NCBI RefSeq assembly: GCF_001748145.1
Contig: NZ_BCQA01000001.1
Span: 5,854,501-5,918,500 of the forward strand
DNA: 64,000 nt
Direction of reading: 5' to 3'
From: Bosea sp. BIWAKO-01
Lineage (GTDB): Bacteria; Pseudomonadota; Alphaproteobacteria; Rhizobiales; Beijerinckiaceae
The notes under the pieces: generated by a model
The model's input: only the letters and a program-made list of their open reading frames with translations
Database searches by the model: none
Told to the model about the DNA's origin: nothing
Translations under genes and position numbers: made by a program
Shown here: positions 1 through 7,146 of the stretch, one piece after another
Layout: each line of letters opens with the position of its first letter
Position numbering within the stretch: position 1 is the first letter of the stretch

Positions 1-291
1 GTGACGGCGACATATGCCAGCTACTTCAAGTATCTCGACACCATTCACGGATGGCTGAAGGACCGCGGCGTGGAGAGCGCGCAGGCGCGCGATTACATCG
101 CCTGCCTGTTCAAGGCGCTGGCATCCGCCCCGGAGGCTGCGCCGGGTGCCGACTTCATGCACCTGGCGGAAGAGTATGCGACGCGCGGCGGCATCAACGA
201 GCAGGTCTTGCGCGCGCTCACGGATCGCCGCGTATTCGAGGTCTTCTCAGACAGTCTCGACGACGTGCATCGCCGCATCGCCGCTGCGTGA
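1..291 (+). CDS. Pyrroline-5-carboxylate reductase-like protein, C-terminal fragment
   Basis: Only the last 96 codons are inside the window; the reading frame is open at the left edge, so the GTG at base 1 is probably an internal valine. The segment is all-helical in character and carries ATRGGINEQV, close to the ATPGGxNEQ motif of the dimerisation domain of ProC-type reductases. Family members reduce pyrroline-5-carboxylate to proline with NAD(P)H, but paralogues with other imine substrates are common, so the substrate is not assigned. Family call fairly sure; exact enzyme not. Confidence 0.65.
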   Translation: MTATYASYFKYLDTIHGWLKDRGVESAQARDYIACLFKALASAPEAAPGADFMHLAEEYATRGGINEQVLRALTDRRVFEVFSDSLDDVHRRIAAA

Positions 292-313
292 GCCACGACC
301 AGCCCGCTCGCAG

Positions 314-354
314 ACGCCCGGCAGGAAGCCGGGAATCCGCGAATTTCCGGGCGT
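314..354. terminator. Hairpin between convergent genes
   Basis: ACGCCCGG (314-321) pairs with CCGGGCGT (347-354). It lies in the 76-base gap between the convergent reductase fragment and the VOC gene. There is no clear U-tract, so a bidirectional terminator role is inferred from position. Confidence 0.4.
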
Positions 355-367
355 GCCTGCCGATCAC

Positions 368-796
368 TCAGAATGTGATCTTCACCGATGGCGCGCTCCG
401 TTCGGCCTCGCCATGGAAGACGGCCTCGATATTGTTGCCGGCGGGATCGAGCAGGAAGGCGGCGTAATAGCCGGGATGATAGGGGCGCTCGCCCGGCGCG
501 CCGTTATCCCGGAAGCCGCTGTCGAGGCCAGCCTTGTAGAACGCGTCGACCATGGCGCGGTTCCTGGCCTGGAAGGCGATATGATGCCGGCCCGTGAGCT
601 GGCCCTGCGCTGCCTTGCTCTGCGCGCTCGAGACGAATAGTTCGTCCACCCAGAAATAATCCTCGGCCGTCCCGCCGATCGGAATGTGGAGTTCGCGCAA
701 GATGCCCTCGTAGAAGCGGCGGCAGGCGCCGAGATCCGCGACAACGAGCTGGATATGATCGATCAGCCGGCCGCGATGTAGTTCCTGGGTTTCCAT
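368..796 (-). CDS. VOC-family (glyoxalase/bleomycin-resistance fold) protein
   Basis: A 142-aa single VOC domain. The N-terminal half opens with DHIQLVVADL followed by the RRFYEG helix; the second half has the RHHIAFQA strand and ends LLDPAGNNIEAVFHG, where the glutamate sits at the usual metal-ligand position. These proteins bind a divalent metal and act as isomerases, dioxygenases or resistance proteins; the substrate here is unknown. The start is the ATG at 796 because GGAGG precedes it at good spacing; an in-frame ATG seven codons upstream lacks such a site. It stands alone, convergent with the gene at the left edge. Confidence 0.8.
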   Translation of the reverse strand: METQELHRGRLIDHIQLVVADLGACRRFYEGILRELHIPIGGTAEDYFWVDELFVSSAQSKAAQGQLTGRHHIAFQARNRAMVDAFYKAGLDSGFRDNGAPGERPYHPGYYAAFLLDPAGNNIEAVFHGEAERSAPSVKITF

Positions 797-978
797 CTGT
801 TCCTCCCGATTGCGCATCGACTCAGGCGGGACAGCGTGGTTCCAGGCCGCGACGAGATCTGGCAGGACCCGGCAGCCTCGTGAACCCCTCGCCCGATGAC
901 GAACCGGCTCCGGATGACCGGAGCCAGTCGCTGGAGGTGTCGACGGTCACGGGCTCTGCCGGTCATGCACGAGCGGGA

Positions 979-1467
979 TCAGGCGCCGGCGGAGGGGAGC
1001 CTGCCATCGGGCGTATAGCGATCCACGGCGTCAGGCAGTTGCCGGGATAGCCGGGACAGCAGCTCGTCGCGGGACAGGCCCGTCTGGCGTTCGAGCCTGG
1101 CCAGGACATCGGGTCCGATCGCCTGTTCCAGATCCGGGGGCGCAACCTCCTGATTGGCGCCCTGGCGCACCCAGGAATCGGCCTTTTCACCCTGGCCGGC
1201 CTGTTTGAAGCGATCGATCAACTCGCCCAGACCTCCGTTCAGGAAGCCGCCGATCCCGCCCGCGCCCAATGTGCCGCCGAGATTGCCGAGCACGGAATCT
1301 GCGCCTTTCGGGATGTCGCCGGCGGGCGCCCCGGTTGGGGTCGGCTGACTGGGCTGAGTGACCTGGCCGAGCCACTCTGCGATCTTGTCCTTGTTCTGGT
1401 AGCCTGCGAGGGCCAGCAGGCCCAGCAGCGCCGTCATCGACGGAAAGCCCTGGTTGTCGTCGCTCAT
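979..1467 (-). CDS. YidB/DUF937-type protein
   Basis: A 162-aa protein. The N-terminus ([21 protein letters not shown]) is a short hydrophobic helix followed by a Pro/Gly-rich linker. A glycine-rich stretch ([19 protein letters not shown]) then leads into a C-terminal helical domain with [14 protein letters not shown] and [20 protein letters not shown]. This is the layout of the YidB family, whose molecular function is unknown. The start at 1467 has GGAG upstream. It follows the GlsB-type gene by 23 bases in the same direction, so both are probably made from the EcfG-type promoter at 1845-1869, pointing to a general stress role. Confidence 0.8.
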   Translation of the reverse strand: MSDDNQGFPSMTALLGLLALAGYQNKDKIAEWLGQVTQPSQPTPTGAPAGDIPKGADSVLGNLGGTLGAGGIGGFLNGGLGELIDRFKQAGQGEKADSWVRQGANQEVAPPDLEQAIGPDVLARLERQTGLSRDELLSRLSRQLPDAVDRYTPDGRLPSAGA

Positions 1468-1490
1468 GCTGTTTGCTCCTGCTGCCGGGG

Positions 1491-1751
1491 TTAGACGGTG
1501 TGTCGGCGGTTCGCGAAAAACGCCCACACCGCCAGGACGACGACGGCGCCGATAATGGCCCCGATCAGGCCAGCACCTTCGCCTGGGGCGTACCAATGCA
1601 TGGCCTGCCCAATGTATGTGGCCACGAAGGCGCCCACGATCCCGAGGATGGTGGTGAGAATGAAGCCCGAAGGCTCATTCGATCCAGGTGTCAGAAATTT
1701 GGCGACCACGCCGGCGAGAAAGCCGACGAGGATGGTCCCGAGAATGCCCAT
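1491..1751 (-). CDS. GlsB/YeaQ/YmgE-family stress membrane protein
   Basis: An 86-aa, almost wholly hydrophobic protein with three predicted membrane helices (about residues 4-21, 31-50 and 60-80) separated by glycine-rich turns such as TPGSNEPSG and [12 protein letters not shown]. That is the signature of the transglycosylase-associated/GlsB family, inner-membrane proteins induced in general stress; their biochemical role is unresolved. The start at 1751 has a strong GGGAGG site. It is first in a two-gene unit with the YidB-like gene and lies behind a good EcfG-type promoter. Confidence 0.88.
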   Translation of the reverse strand: MGILGTILVGFLAGVVAKFLTPGSNEPSGFILTTILGIVGAFVATYIGQAMHWYAPGEGAGLIGAIIGAVVVLAVWAFFANRRHTV

Positions 1752-1844
1752 AATGTCCTCCCTCAAGCGCCTGGTCACATTCGAAGCTTGGCCACATCTG
1801 AAGGCGCAAGAGCCGCCGCAAGCGACGCGCAAGCGCAGATCCTG

Positions 1845-1869
1845 AACCGGCGAACGGCACAGAGGTTCC
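1845..1869 (-). promoter_or_regulatory. EcfG-type (general stress) promoter for the GlsB-YidB pair
   Basis: On the minus strand GGAAC (1865-1869) and GGTT (1845-1848) are separated by 16 bases, matching GGAAC-N16/17-CGTT at all but one position. It lies 93 bases upstream of the GlsB-type start codon. Confidence 0.65.
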
Positions 1870-1909
1870 CTTGGGTTCGCCAGCCCGGGCGAATCCGCGC
1901 CGGCGGTTC

Positions 1910-1935
1910 GGAACGAAACCACTGCCAACTCCGTT
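1910..1935 (+). promoter_or_regulatory. EcfG-type promoter for the transglutaminase gene
   Basis: GGAAC (1910-1914) and CGTT (1932-1935) are separated by exactly 17 bases, a perfect match to the alphaproteobacterial sigma-EcfG consensus. The downstream element ends 29 bases before the ATG at 1965. It is back to back with the promoter at 1845-1869. Confidence 0.7.
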
Positions 1936-1964
1936 TGGATCGCTGGGACAGTCCGGAGTTCAAG

Positions 1965-2750
1965 ATGAAGCTGATCGCATCGGCCCAACTCGTCTATGGC
2001 TTTTCTGCGCCGACGCAGGTGATCGGGCTGATCCAGGCGTCACATTCCAGCGATCAGTCGATCCTTGCGGAAGAATTGACGGTCGGCGGCGATGTGCGGC
2101 CCATCGCAGACGAGACACCCTCGGGAGATCGCCGGTTCCGGGCCTGCCTCTCGGGCGAGACTACGATCAGCTATACCGCCACGGTCGATAACGGCGTGCG
2201 CCAGTTGCTGCCAGCGTCCGGGCGCCAGCATGCGTGGAACGAACTGCCGGCCGAGGCGCTGCCCTATCTTCTGCCCAGCCGGTTTTGCCCGAGCGACCGC
2301 TTTCAGCGCTTTGCCCGGCGCGAGTTCGCAGGCGCGGGCGACGGCGTCAGCCGGGTCATGGCGGTTCTCGACTGGATCGCGTCCCATGTCGACTACGTCG
2401 CGGGCGTCAGCACGCCTGAATCGACGGCGGCGCATACATTCACCGTCAGGGCGGGGGTTTGTCGCGACTTCACCCATCTCGGCATCACCTTCTGCCGTGC
2501 CCTGTCGATACCGGCCCGCGCAGTCAGCGCCTATTCGCTCGATGTCCAGCCGCCCGATTTCCACGCCGTCATGGAAGTCTATCTCGAGAACGCCTGGTGG
2601 CTGGTCGACCCGACGCGCCTCGCCCCTGTCGAGGGCATCATCCGCATCGCCCATGGCAGGGATTCGACGGATATCGCCTTCCTGACCACGGATAGCGCCT
2701 GTACCGTGATCTCGCAGACCGTCCAGGTCCGGCGCAGCGATGCAGCCTGA
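1965..2750 (+). CDS. Transglutaminase-like cysteine protease family protein
   Basis: A 261-aa protein. Residues 1-120 form the N-terminal beta domain typical of bacterial transglutaminase-like proteins, including SGETTISYTATVDN. The catalytic domain follows: Cys in RAGVCRDFTHL, His in PPDFHAVMEVYL and Asp in WWLVDPTRLAP, so the Cys-His-Asp triad is complete. No signal peptide is visible, so it is probably cytoplasmic, acting as a peptidase or amide transferase on an unknown substrate. ATG 1965 is chosen because GGAG precedes it and an EcfG-type promoter ends just upstream. The stop lies 7 bases before the next gene's ATG, so the two are co-transcribed. Confidence 0.87.
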   Translation: MKLIASAQLVYGFSAPTQVIGLIQASHSSDQSILAEELTVGGDVRPIADETPSGDRRFRACLSGETTISYTATVDNGVRQLLPASGRQHAWNELPAEALPYLLPSRFCPSDRFQRFARREFAGAGDGVSRVMAVLDWIASHVDYVAGVSTPESTAAHTFTVRAGVCRDFTHLGITFCRALSIPARAVSAYSLDVQPPDFHAVMEVYLENAWWLVDPTRLAPVEGIIRIAHGRDSTDIAFLTTDSACTVISQTVQVRRSDAA

Positions 2751-2757
2751 GGGACGC

Positions 2758-3669
2758 ATGGCAGACCAACTCGATTGCCTCGTGATTGGCGGCGGCCCCG
2801 CTGGCCTGACGGCGGCGATCTATCTTGCGCGCTTTCACCTCGGCGTCACCGTCATGGACGCCGGCCATGGCCGGGCCCTGCAGATCCCCTGCACCCATAA
2901 TCACGCCGGCTTCCCAGAAGGCATTTCCGGCCGCGAGCTGCTGTCACGCATGCGGTCGCAGGCGATCCGTTACGGCACGGAGATCGTCGATCGCCGCATC
3001 GAGGAGTTGAGCCGCGACAGTTCCGGTTTCACGGCGCGAGGGCGGGATATCGACATCACGGCGCGCTCGGTCCTGCTCGCCACCGGCGTCACGAACCGTC
3101 GGCCGCCGATGACCGACGCGCTGCATGCGGATGCGCTCAAGGCGGGCCGCCTGCGCTACTGTCCGGTCTGCGACGGCTACGAGGTCACCGGGCAGGACGT
3201 CGCGGTCATCGGCTCCGATGCCGGCGCTGCGAATGAATGCGAATTCCTGCGGTCATATACGGCGCGGGTCAGCCTTGTCCTCGATGGAGCCGAGGGCCTT
3301 GCCGCCCCCCTGAATGAGCGTCTCACGGGTCTCGGCGTTCGCATCATCGGCGGACCGGCGCAGGATTTCCGACTGGAGGAGGACGGCCTGAGCCTGTCTT
3401 CGGCCGCAGGGCGGCTGCGCTTCGACACCGTCTATCCCGCCCTTGGCTCGGTCGTTCATTCCGAGCTTGCAACCGCATTGGGCGCGACTGTCACGGATGA
3501 TGGCTGCATCCAGGTCGATCGCCACCAGCGCACCAGCATCACGGGACTATACGCGGCCGGCGATGTCGTGATCGGTCTCGACCAGATCAGTCATGCCATG
3601 GGTCAGGCCGGCGTGGCCGCGACAGCGATCCGCAACGATCTCGCCGCGTCCCGTCCACAGCTGCGCTAG
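2758..3669 (+). CDS. Thioredoxin-reductase-like NAD(P)/FAD-dependent oxidoreductase
   Basis: A 303-aa protein. It has an N-terminal FAD-binding motif (VIGGGPAGLTAA, residues 8-19), a second nucleotide-binding motif around VAVIGSDAGAANE and the redox pair CPVC in RYCPVCDGYEV. Near the C-terminus GLYAAGDV is followed by HAMGQAGVAATAI. This is the thioredoxin reductase (TrxB) fold. Two features argue against housekeeping TrxB: the CxxC is PV rather than AT, and the dinucleotide motif reads GSDAGAANE rather than GGGDSA. It may reduce a specialised thioredoxin. The start at 2758 follows GAGGGAC. It belongs to the EcfG-promoted unit with the transglutaminase. Confidence 0.8.
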   Translation: MADQLDCLVIGGGPAGLTAAIYLARFHLGVTVMDAGHGRALQIPCTHNHAGFPEGISGRELLSRMRSQAIRYGTEIVDRRIEELSRDSSGFTARGRDIDITARSVLLATGVTNRRPPMTDALHADALKAGRLRYCPVCDGYEVTGQDVAVIGSDAGAANECEFLRSYTARVSLVLDGAEGLAAPLNERLTGLGVRIIGGPAQDFRLEEDGLSLSSAAGRLRFDTVYPALGSVVHSELATALGATVTDDGCIQVDRHQRTSITGLYAAGDVVIGLDQISHAMGQAGVAATAIRNDLAASRPQLR

Positions 3670-4015
3670 TTATGGCGGCACGCCCCCTCCTCTGTGCGAC
3701 GCCGGGCGAAAGGATGTTCCAGATCATCCGCTTCGCCGGCTTTCAATCCGGACAGGAGAAGGCCTGCCGACTATTGAGGCACGCCTCGGCGGCCATTGCG
3801 AAGATTATGGGGGATGAGATCGCCGGTATTTCACAATCTCCCACTGCGCTCGCTCAACAGGGGTTGGTGCCGGTGCTGGAATTGTCTGTACTGGGAGCCA
3901 TGATTCGATCGAGGGCCAAAGACTGGCCGCATCAGCCTGCGGTAAGAGCGTGTTAATCTTTGTTAATCAAGGGTTCCGACATGTCGATCGCTCCAAGACA
4001 CCGGCCTGCGTGCCG
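3670..4015 (+). other. Intergenic region before the cellulose operon with a TTAA-N6-TTAA motif
   Basis: No convincing gene. At 3953-3966 TTAA is repeated with a 6-base gap (TTAATCTTTGTTAA), one base short of the CtrA consensus TTAA-N7-TTAA. A similar motif is seen at 38015-38028. It most likely belongs to the promoter region of the cellulose genes. Confidence 0.4.
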
Positions 4016-4933
4016 ATGAGCGTGTCCGGACAGCGTCCGGCGCCCGGCCCTGCGCGCGGCCAGCCCCGGGGGCGGCTCGCATGCCTTGCCACCGCGGCCC
4101 TGCTGGGGGCGATGGCTGCCAGTTGCGGCGAGCAGAGGCTGACCGATGCCGAACTGACCTTCGCCACGCGCTCCATCGCGGTCGCTCCGAGCCGGGCCCT
4201 CATCATGCTGCCGCCGGGCGGGCCTCCGATCGTGAACGTCACGCAGCGCAATTACGAAAATGCCGTGTCCCAGACCATCACGCTCGCCACGCGAGGCCGG
4301 ACGCCGGGCGAGAATGCGATCCATGCCGCCTTCCTGACAGCGGCCGATGTTCCGAGCTCGGACGGCGCCGAAGGCCAGCTTCTGTCCCTTCCGAGCATCG
4401 AGGATTTCGCGATCGCGCGCGAGATGGAGGAGCGGCTTCCGGGCGTCGCCATGGTGCCCTCGGCCGCCTATGTGCAGAACCGCTACGGCCCGTTCGGCTA
4501 TGCCTTCGGCCGCGGCCCCGGGGGCGATGGCTGTCTTTACGCCTGGCAGCGCGTCGCGAGCGAGGACAGCCTCTTCCGTCCCAGATCGGGCGTGATCTCC
4601 GTGCGCCTGCGCATCTGCGCGCCGGGTGCGTCGGAAGCCGCCTTGCTGCGCCTGGCCTATGGCTTTTCCGTCAACGCCTCGCTCAGGCGCGCCGGCTGGA
4701 ACCCGATCGGGGATGCGCCATCCCCCTCGCCCGATCTCGGCGAGGCGGGCGCGCCGATCTATCCCCTGCCCCAGACATCCGTGCCTGACGCGGTCGAGCG
4801 GCCGCCTCGGGTTGCCCGCCCGAAGCGTCCGCAGCCGGCCCGTACGGAGGTGAGAGACCCTGTGCCGGACAGGCCTTTGCCGGACCGCCCCCTGGAAGGA
4901 TACCCGACCGTTCCGCCGCCCTTGTCACCTTGA
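4016..4933 (+). CDS. bcsN: Cellulose biosynthesis protein BcsN
   Basis: A 305-aa exported protein. A hydrophobic segment (LACLATAALLGAMAAS) ends just before a cysteine, so it may be a lipoprotein, though the lipobox AASC is poor. The central domain has SRALIMLPPGGPPIVNVTQRN, RYGPFGYAFGRGPGGDGCLYAWQ and a two-cysteine pattern, features of the BcsN family found at the head of rhizobial cellulose operons. The C-terminus is proline/arginine-rich with the tandem PDRPLPDRPL. Its role is accessory and not biochemically defined. An in-frame GTG at 3950 would add 22 residues but would put the AT-rich TTAA motif inside the gene, so ATG 4016 is preferred. bcsA follows 26 bases later. Confidence 0.82.
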   Translation: MSVSGQRPAPGPARGQPRGRLACLATAALLGAMAASCGEQRLTDAELTFATRSIAVAPSRALIMLPPGGPPIVNVTQRNYENAVSQTITLATRGRTPGENAIHAAFLTAADVPSSDGAEGQLLSLPSIEDFAIAREMEERLPGVAMVPSAAYVQNRYGPFGYAFGRGPGGDGCLYAWQRVASEDSLFRPRSGVISVRLRICAPGASEAALLRLAYGFSVNASLRRAGWNPIGDAPSPSPDLGEAGAPIYPLPQTSVPDAVERPPRVARPKRPQPARTEVRDPVPDRPLPDRPLEGYPTVPPPLSP

Positions 4934-4959
4934 CCGCAACCAGGATCACCTGAAGACCG

Positions 4960-7146
4960 ATGCGAACAGCAAGCTACGTCATCGTCTGGGCTGTGATCGC
5001 CGCCGTGGTCGTGGTGCTGATCACGCTGCCGATCAGCCTGCAGGCGCATCTGATCGCGGGTGCGATCGTGGTCACGGCGATGATCGCGCTGAAGTTCCTG
5101 CGGCCTGACGGCGTCTGGCGGCTGATCGCGCTGGGATTGGGAACGGCGATCGTGCTGCGCTACATCTATTGGCGCACGACGAGCACCTTGCCGCCCGCGA
5201 ACCAGATCGAGGACTTCATCCCGGCGATGATCCTCTACCTCGCCGAGTTCTATAATATCGGCATGCTGTTCCTCAGCCTGTTCGTGGTCGCGCTTCCCTT
5301 GCCGCCGCGCAAGACACCGCCGGTTGACCTCCAGAATGCGCCCACCGTCGACGTCTTCGTGCCGACCTATAACGAAGAGGCGGATCTGCTGGCGACGACG
5401 CTCGCGGCTGCGCTCGCGATGGATTACCCGGCGGATCGCCTGAAGGTCTTTCTCCTCGACGATGGCGGAACCGACGAGAAGTGCAACGCGGATAATTTCG
5501 TGGCTGCCAACGCCGCCAGGGAGCGCCGGGCGACGCTGCAAAAGCTATGCGAGGGCCTCGGCGTCACCTATCTGACGCGCGAGCGCAATATCAGCGCCAA
5601 GGCCGGCAACCTCAATAACGGCATCGCTCACTCCGAAGGCGAACTGATCGTCGTCTTCGATGCCGATCATGCGCCCGCACGGTCCTTCCTCGCGGAGACC
5701 GTGGGCTTTTTCGGCCAGGACCCGAAGCTGTTCCTGGTGCAGACGCCGCATTTCTTCATCAATCCCGACCCGCTGGAGCGCAATCTCCAGACCTTCAAAT
5801 ACATGCCGTCCGAGAACGAGATGTTCTACGGCATCATCCAGCGCGGTCTCGACAAATGGGACGCCTCGTTCTTCTGCGGTTCGGCTGCGGTGCTGCGCCG
5901 CCAGGCACTCAAGACCACCAATGGCTTCGCTGGCCGTAGCATCACGGAAGACGCCGAGACGGCGATCACGCTGCACGCCACCGGCTGGCACAGCGTCTAT
6001 GTCGACAAGCCGCTGATCGCCGGCTTGCAGCCCGCGACCTTTGCGAGCTTCATCGGGCAGCGCTCGCGCTGGGCGCAGGGCATGATGCAGATCCTGATCT
6101 ATCATCGCCCGCTGTTCAAAACCGGCCTCTCGCTGCCGCAGCGGCTCTGCTACTGCTCCTCGGCGCTGTTCTGGCTGTTTCCCTTTGCGCGCTGGATCTT
6201 CCTGATCTCGCCTCTGTTCTACCTCTTCTTCGGATTGCAGATCTTCACGGCATCGGGGGCGGAATTCTTCGCCTATATCCTGAGCTATATGGTCGTGAAC
6301 CTGATGATGCAGAACTATCTCTATGGCCGCTATCGCTGGCCATGGATCTCCGAACTCTACGAGTTCATCCAGTCCGTCTACCTGCTGCCCGCGGTCGTCT
6401 CGGTCCTCATCAATCCGGGCAAGCCGACCTTCAAGGTCACGGCCAAGAACGAATCTCTGGAAACCCGTCGCGTCTCGGAGCTGGGGCTACCCTTCTTCAT
6501 CATTTTCGGCGTCCTGGCGCTCGGCGTCGTCGCGACCTACTGGCGGATCATCACCGAGCCCTACAATGCCGACACGACCGTGGTCGTCGGCCTCTGGAAT
6601 CTGCTCAACCTGCTGATGGCGGGCTGTGCGCTCGGCGTCGTCTCGGAGCGGCCGGAGGGGCGCGCGGCCCGGCGCTTCGCAGTGCGGCGCCGCGGCGAGA
6701 TCACCATCGACGGGCAGACCGCGCCGATCGTCACCGAGAACGCCTCCGTCGACGGCGTCGGCATCCGCGTCCTGTCCCATGTTTTCGACAAGCTGCCTGT
6801 CGGCAGCGAGGCGCTCATTTCTTTCGAGACCACGATCGACATGCCGGCCGGCACGCTGCCGGTGCGCGTGATGCGTCTTGCGCCCGACGACAAGGGCTTA
6901 CTGATGGGCTGCCGCTACGTCCCGAGCGAAGCCCTGCACAGCCGCATGATCGCCGATCTCGCATTTTCCGACGCCGAGCGTTGGACCCTGTTCCAGAAGG
7001 CGCGGCGCCAGAACATGGGGGTCGTCTACGGCACGATCCGCTTCCTGCGGATCGCGCTCTTCCAGACGAGCCGCGGCTTGTCTTATTTCTTCGGCCTCTA
7101 CCGCCTGACACGCTCTTCGGCGACACCGGCGAGGCCAGCGGAATGA
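4960..7146 (+). CDS. bcsA: Cellulose synthase catalytic subunit (UDP-forming)
   Basis: A 728-aa inner-membrane processive family-2 glycosyltransferase that polymerises UDP-glucose into beta-1,4-glucan and moves the chain across the membrane. N-terminal helices are at about residues 5-25, 31-47 and 54-70. The catalytic domain shows DDGG (167-170), DAD (234-236), TED (329-331) and QRSRW (367-371). More membrane helices follow, then a PilZ domain from about 570 with an Arg-rich RRFAVRRR start and NASVDGVG, where cyclic di-GMP binds to open the active site. Length and motifs are normal for the family. It overlaps bcsB by four bases (ATGA). Confidence 0.97.
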   Translation: MRTASYVIVWAVIAAVVVVLITLPISLQAHLIAGAIVVTAMIALKFLRPDGVWRLIALGLGTAIVLRYIYWRTTSTLPPANQIEDFIPAMILYLAEFYNIGMLFLSLFVVALPLPPRKTPPVDLQNAPTVDVFVPTYNEEADLLATTLAAALAMDYPADRLKVFLLDDGGTDEKCNADNFVAANAARERRATLQKLCEGLGVTYLTRERNISAKAGNLNNGIAHSEGELIVVFDADHAPARSFLAETVGFFGQDPKLFLVQTPHFFINPDPLERNLQTFKYMPSENEMFYGIIQRGLDKWDASFFCGSAAVLRRQALKTTNGFAGRSITEDAETAITLHATGWHSVYVDKPLIAGLQPATFASFIGQRSRWAQGMMQILIYHRPLFKTGLSLPQRLCYCSSALFWLFPFARWIFLISPLFYLFFGLQIFTASGAEFFAYILSYMVVNLMMQNYLYGRYRWPWISELYEFIQSVYLLPAVVSVLINPGKPTFKVTAKNESLETRRVSELGLPFFIIFGVLALGVVATYWRIITEPYNADTTVVVGLWNLLNLLMAGCALGVVSERPEGRAARRFAVRRRGEITIDGQTAPIVTENASVDGVGIRVLSHVFDKLPVGSEALISFETTIDMPAGTLPVRVMRLAPDDKGLLMGCRYVPSEALHSRMIADLAFSDAERWTLFQKARRQNMGVVYGTIRFLRIALFQTSRGLSYFFGLYRLTRSSATPARPAE

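Noticed and set aside
3672..3956. 94-codon frame before bcsN
   Set aside because: No family match, no ribosome-binding site, non-protein-like composition and overlap with the promoter region.
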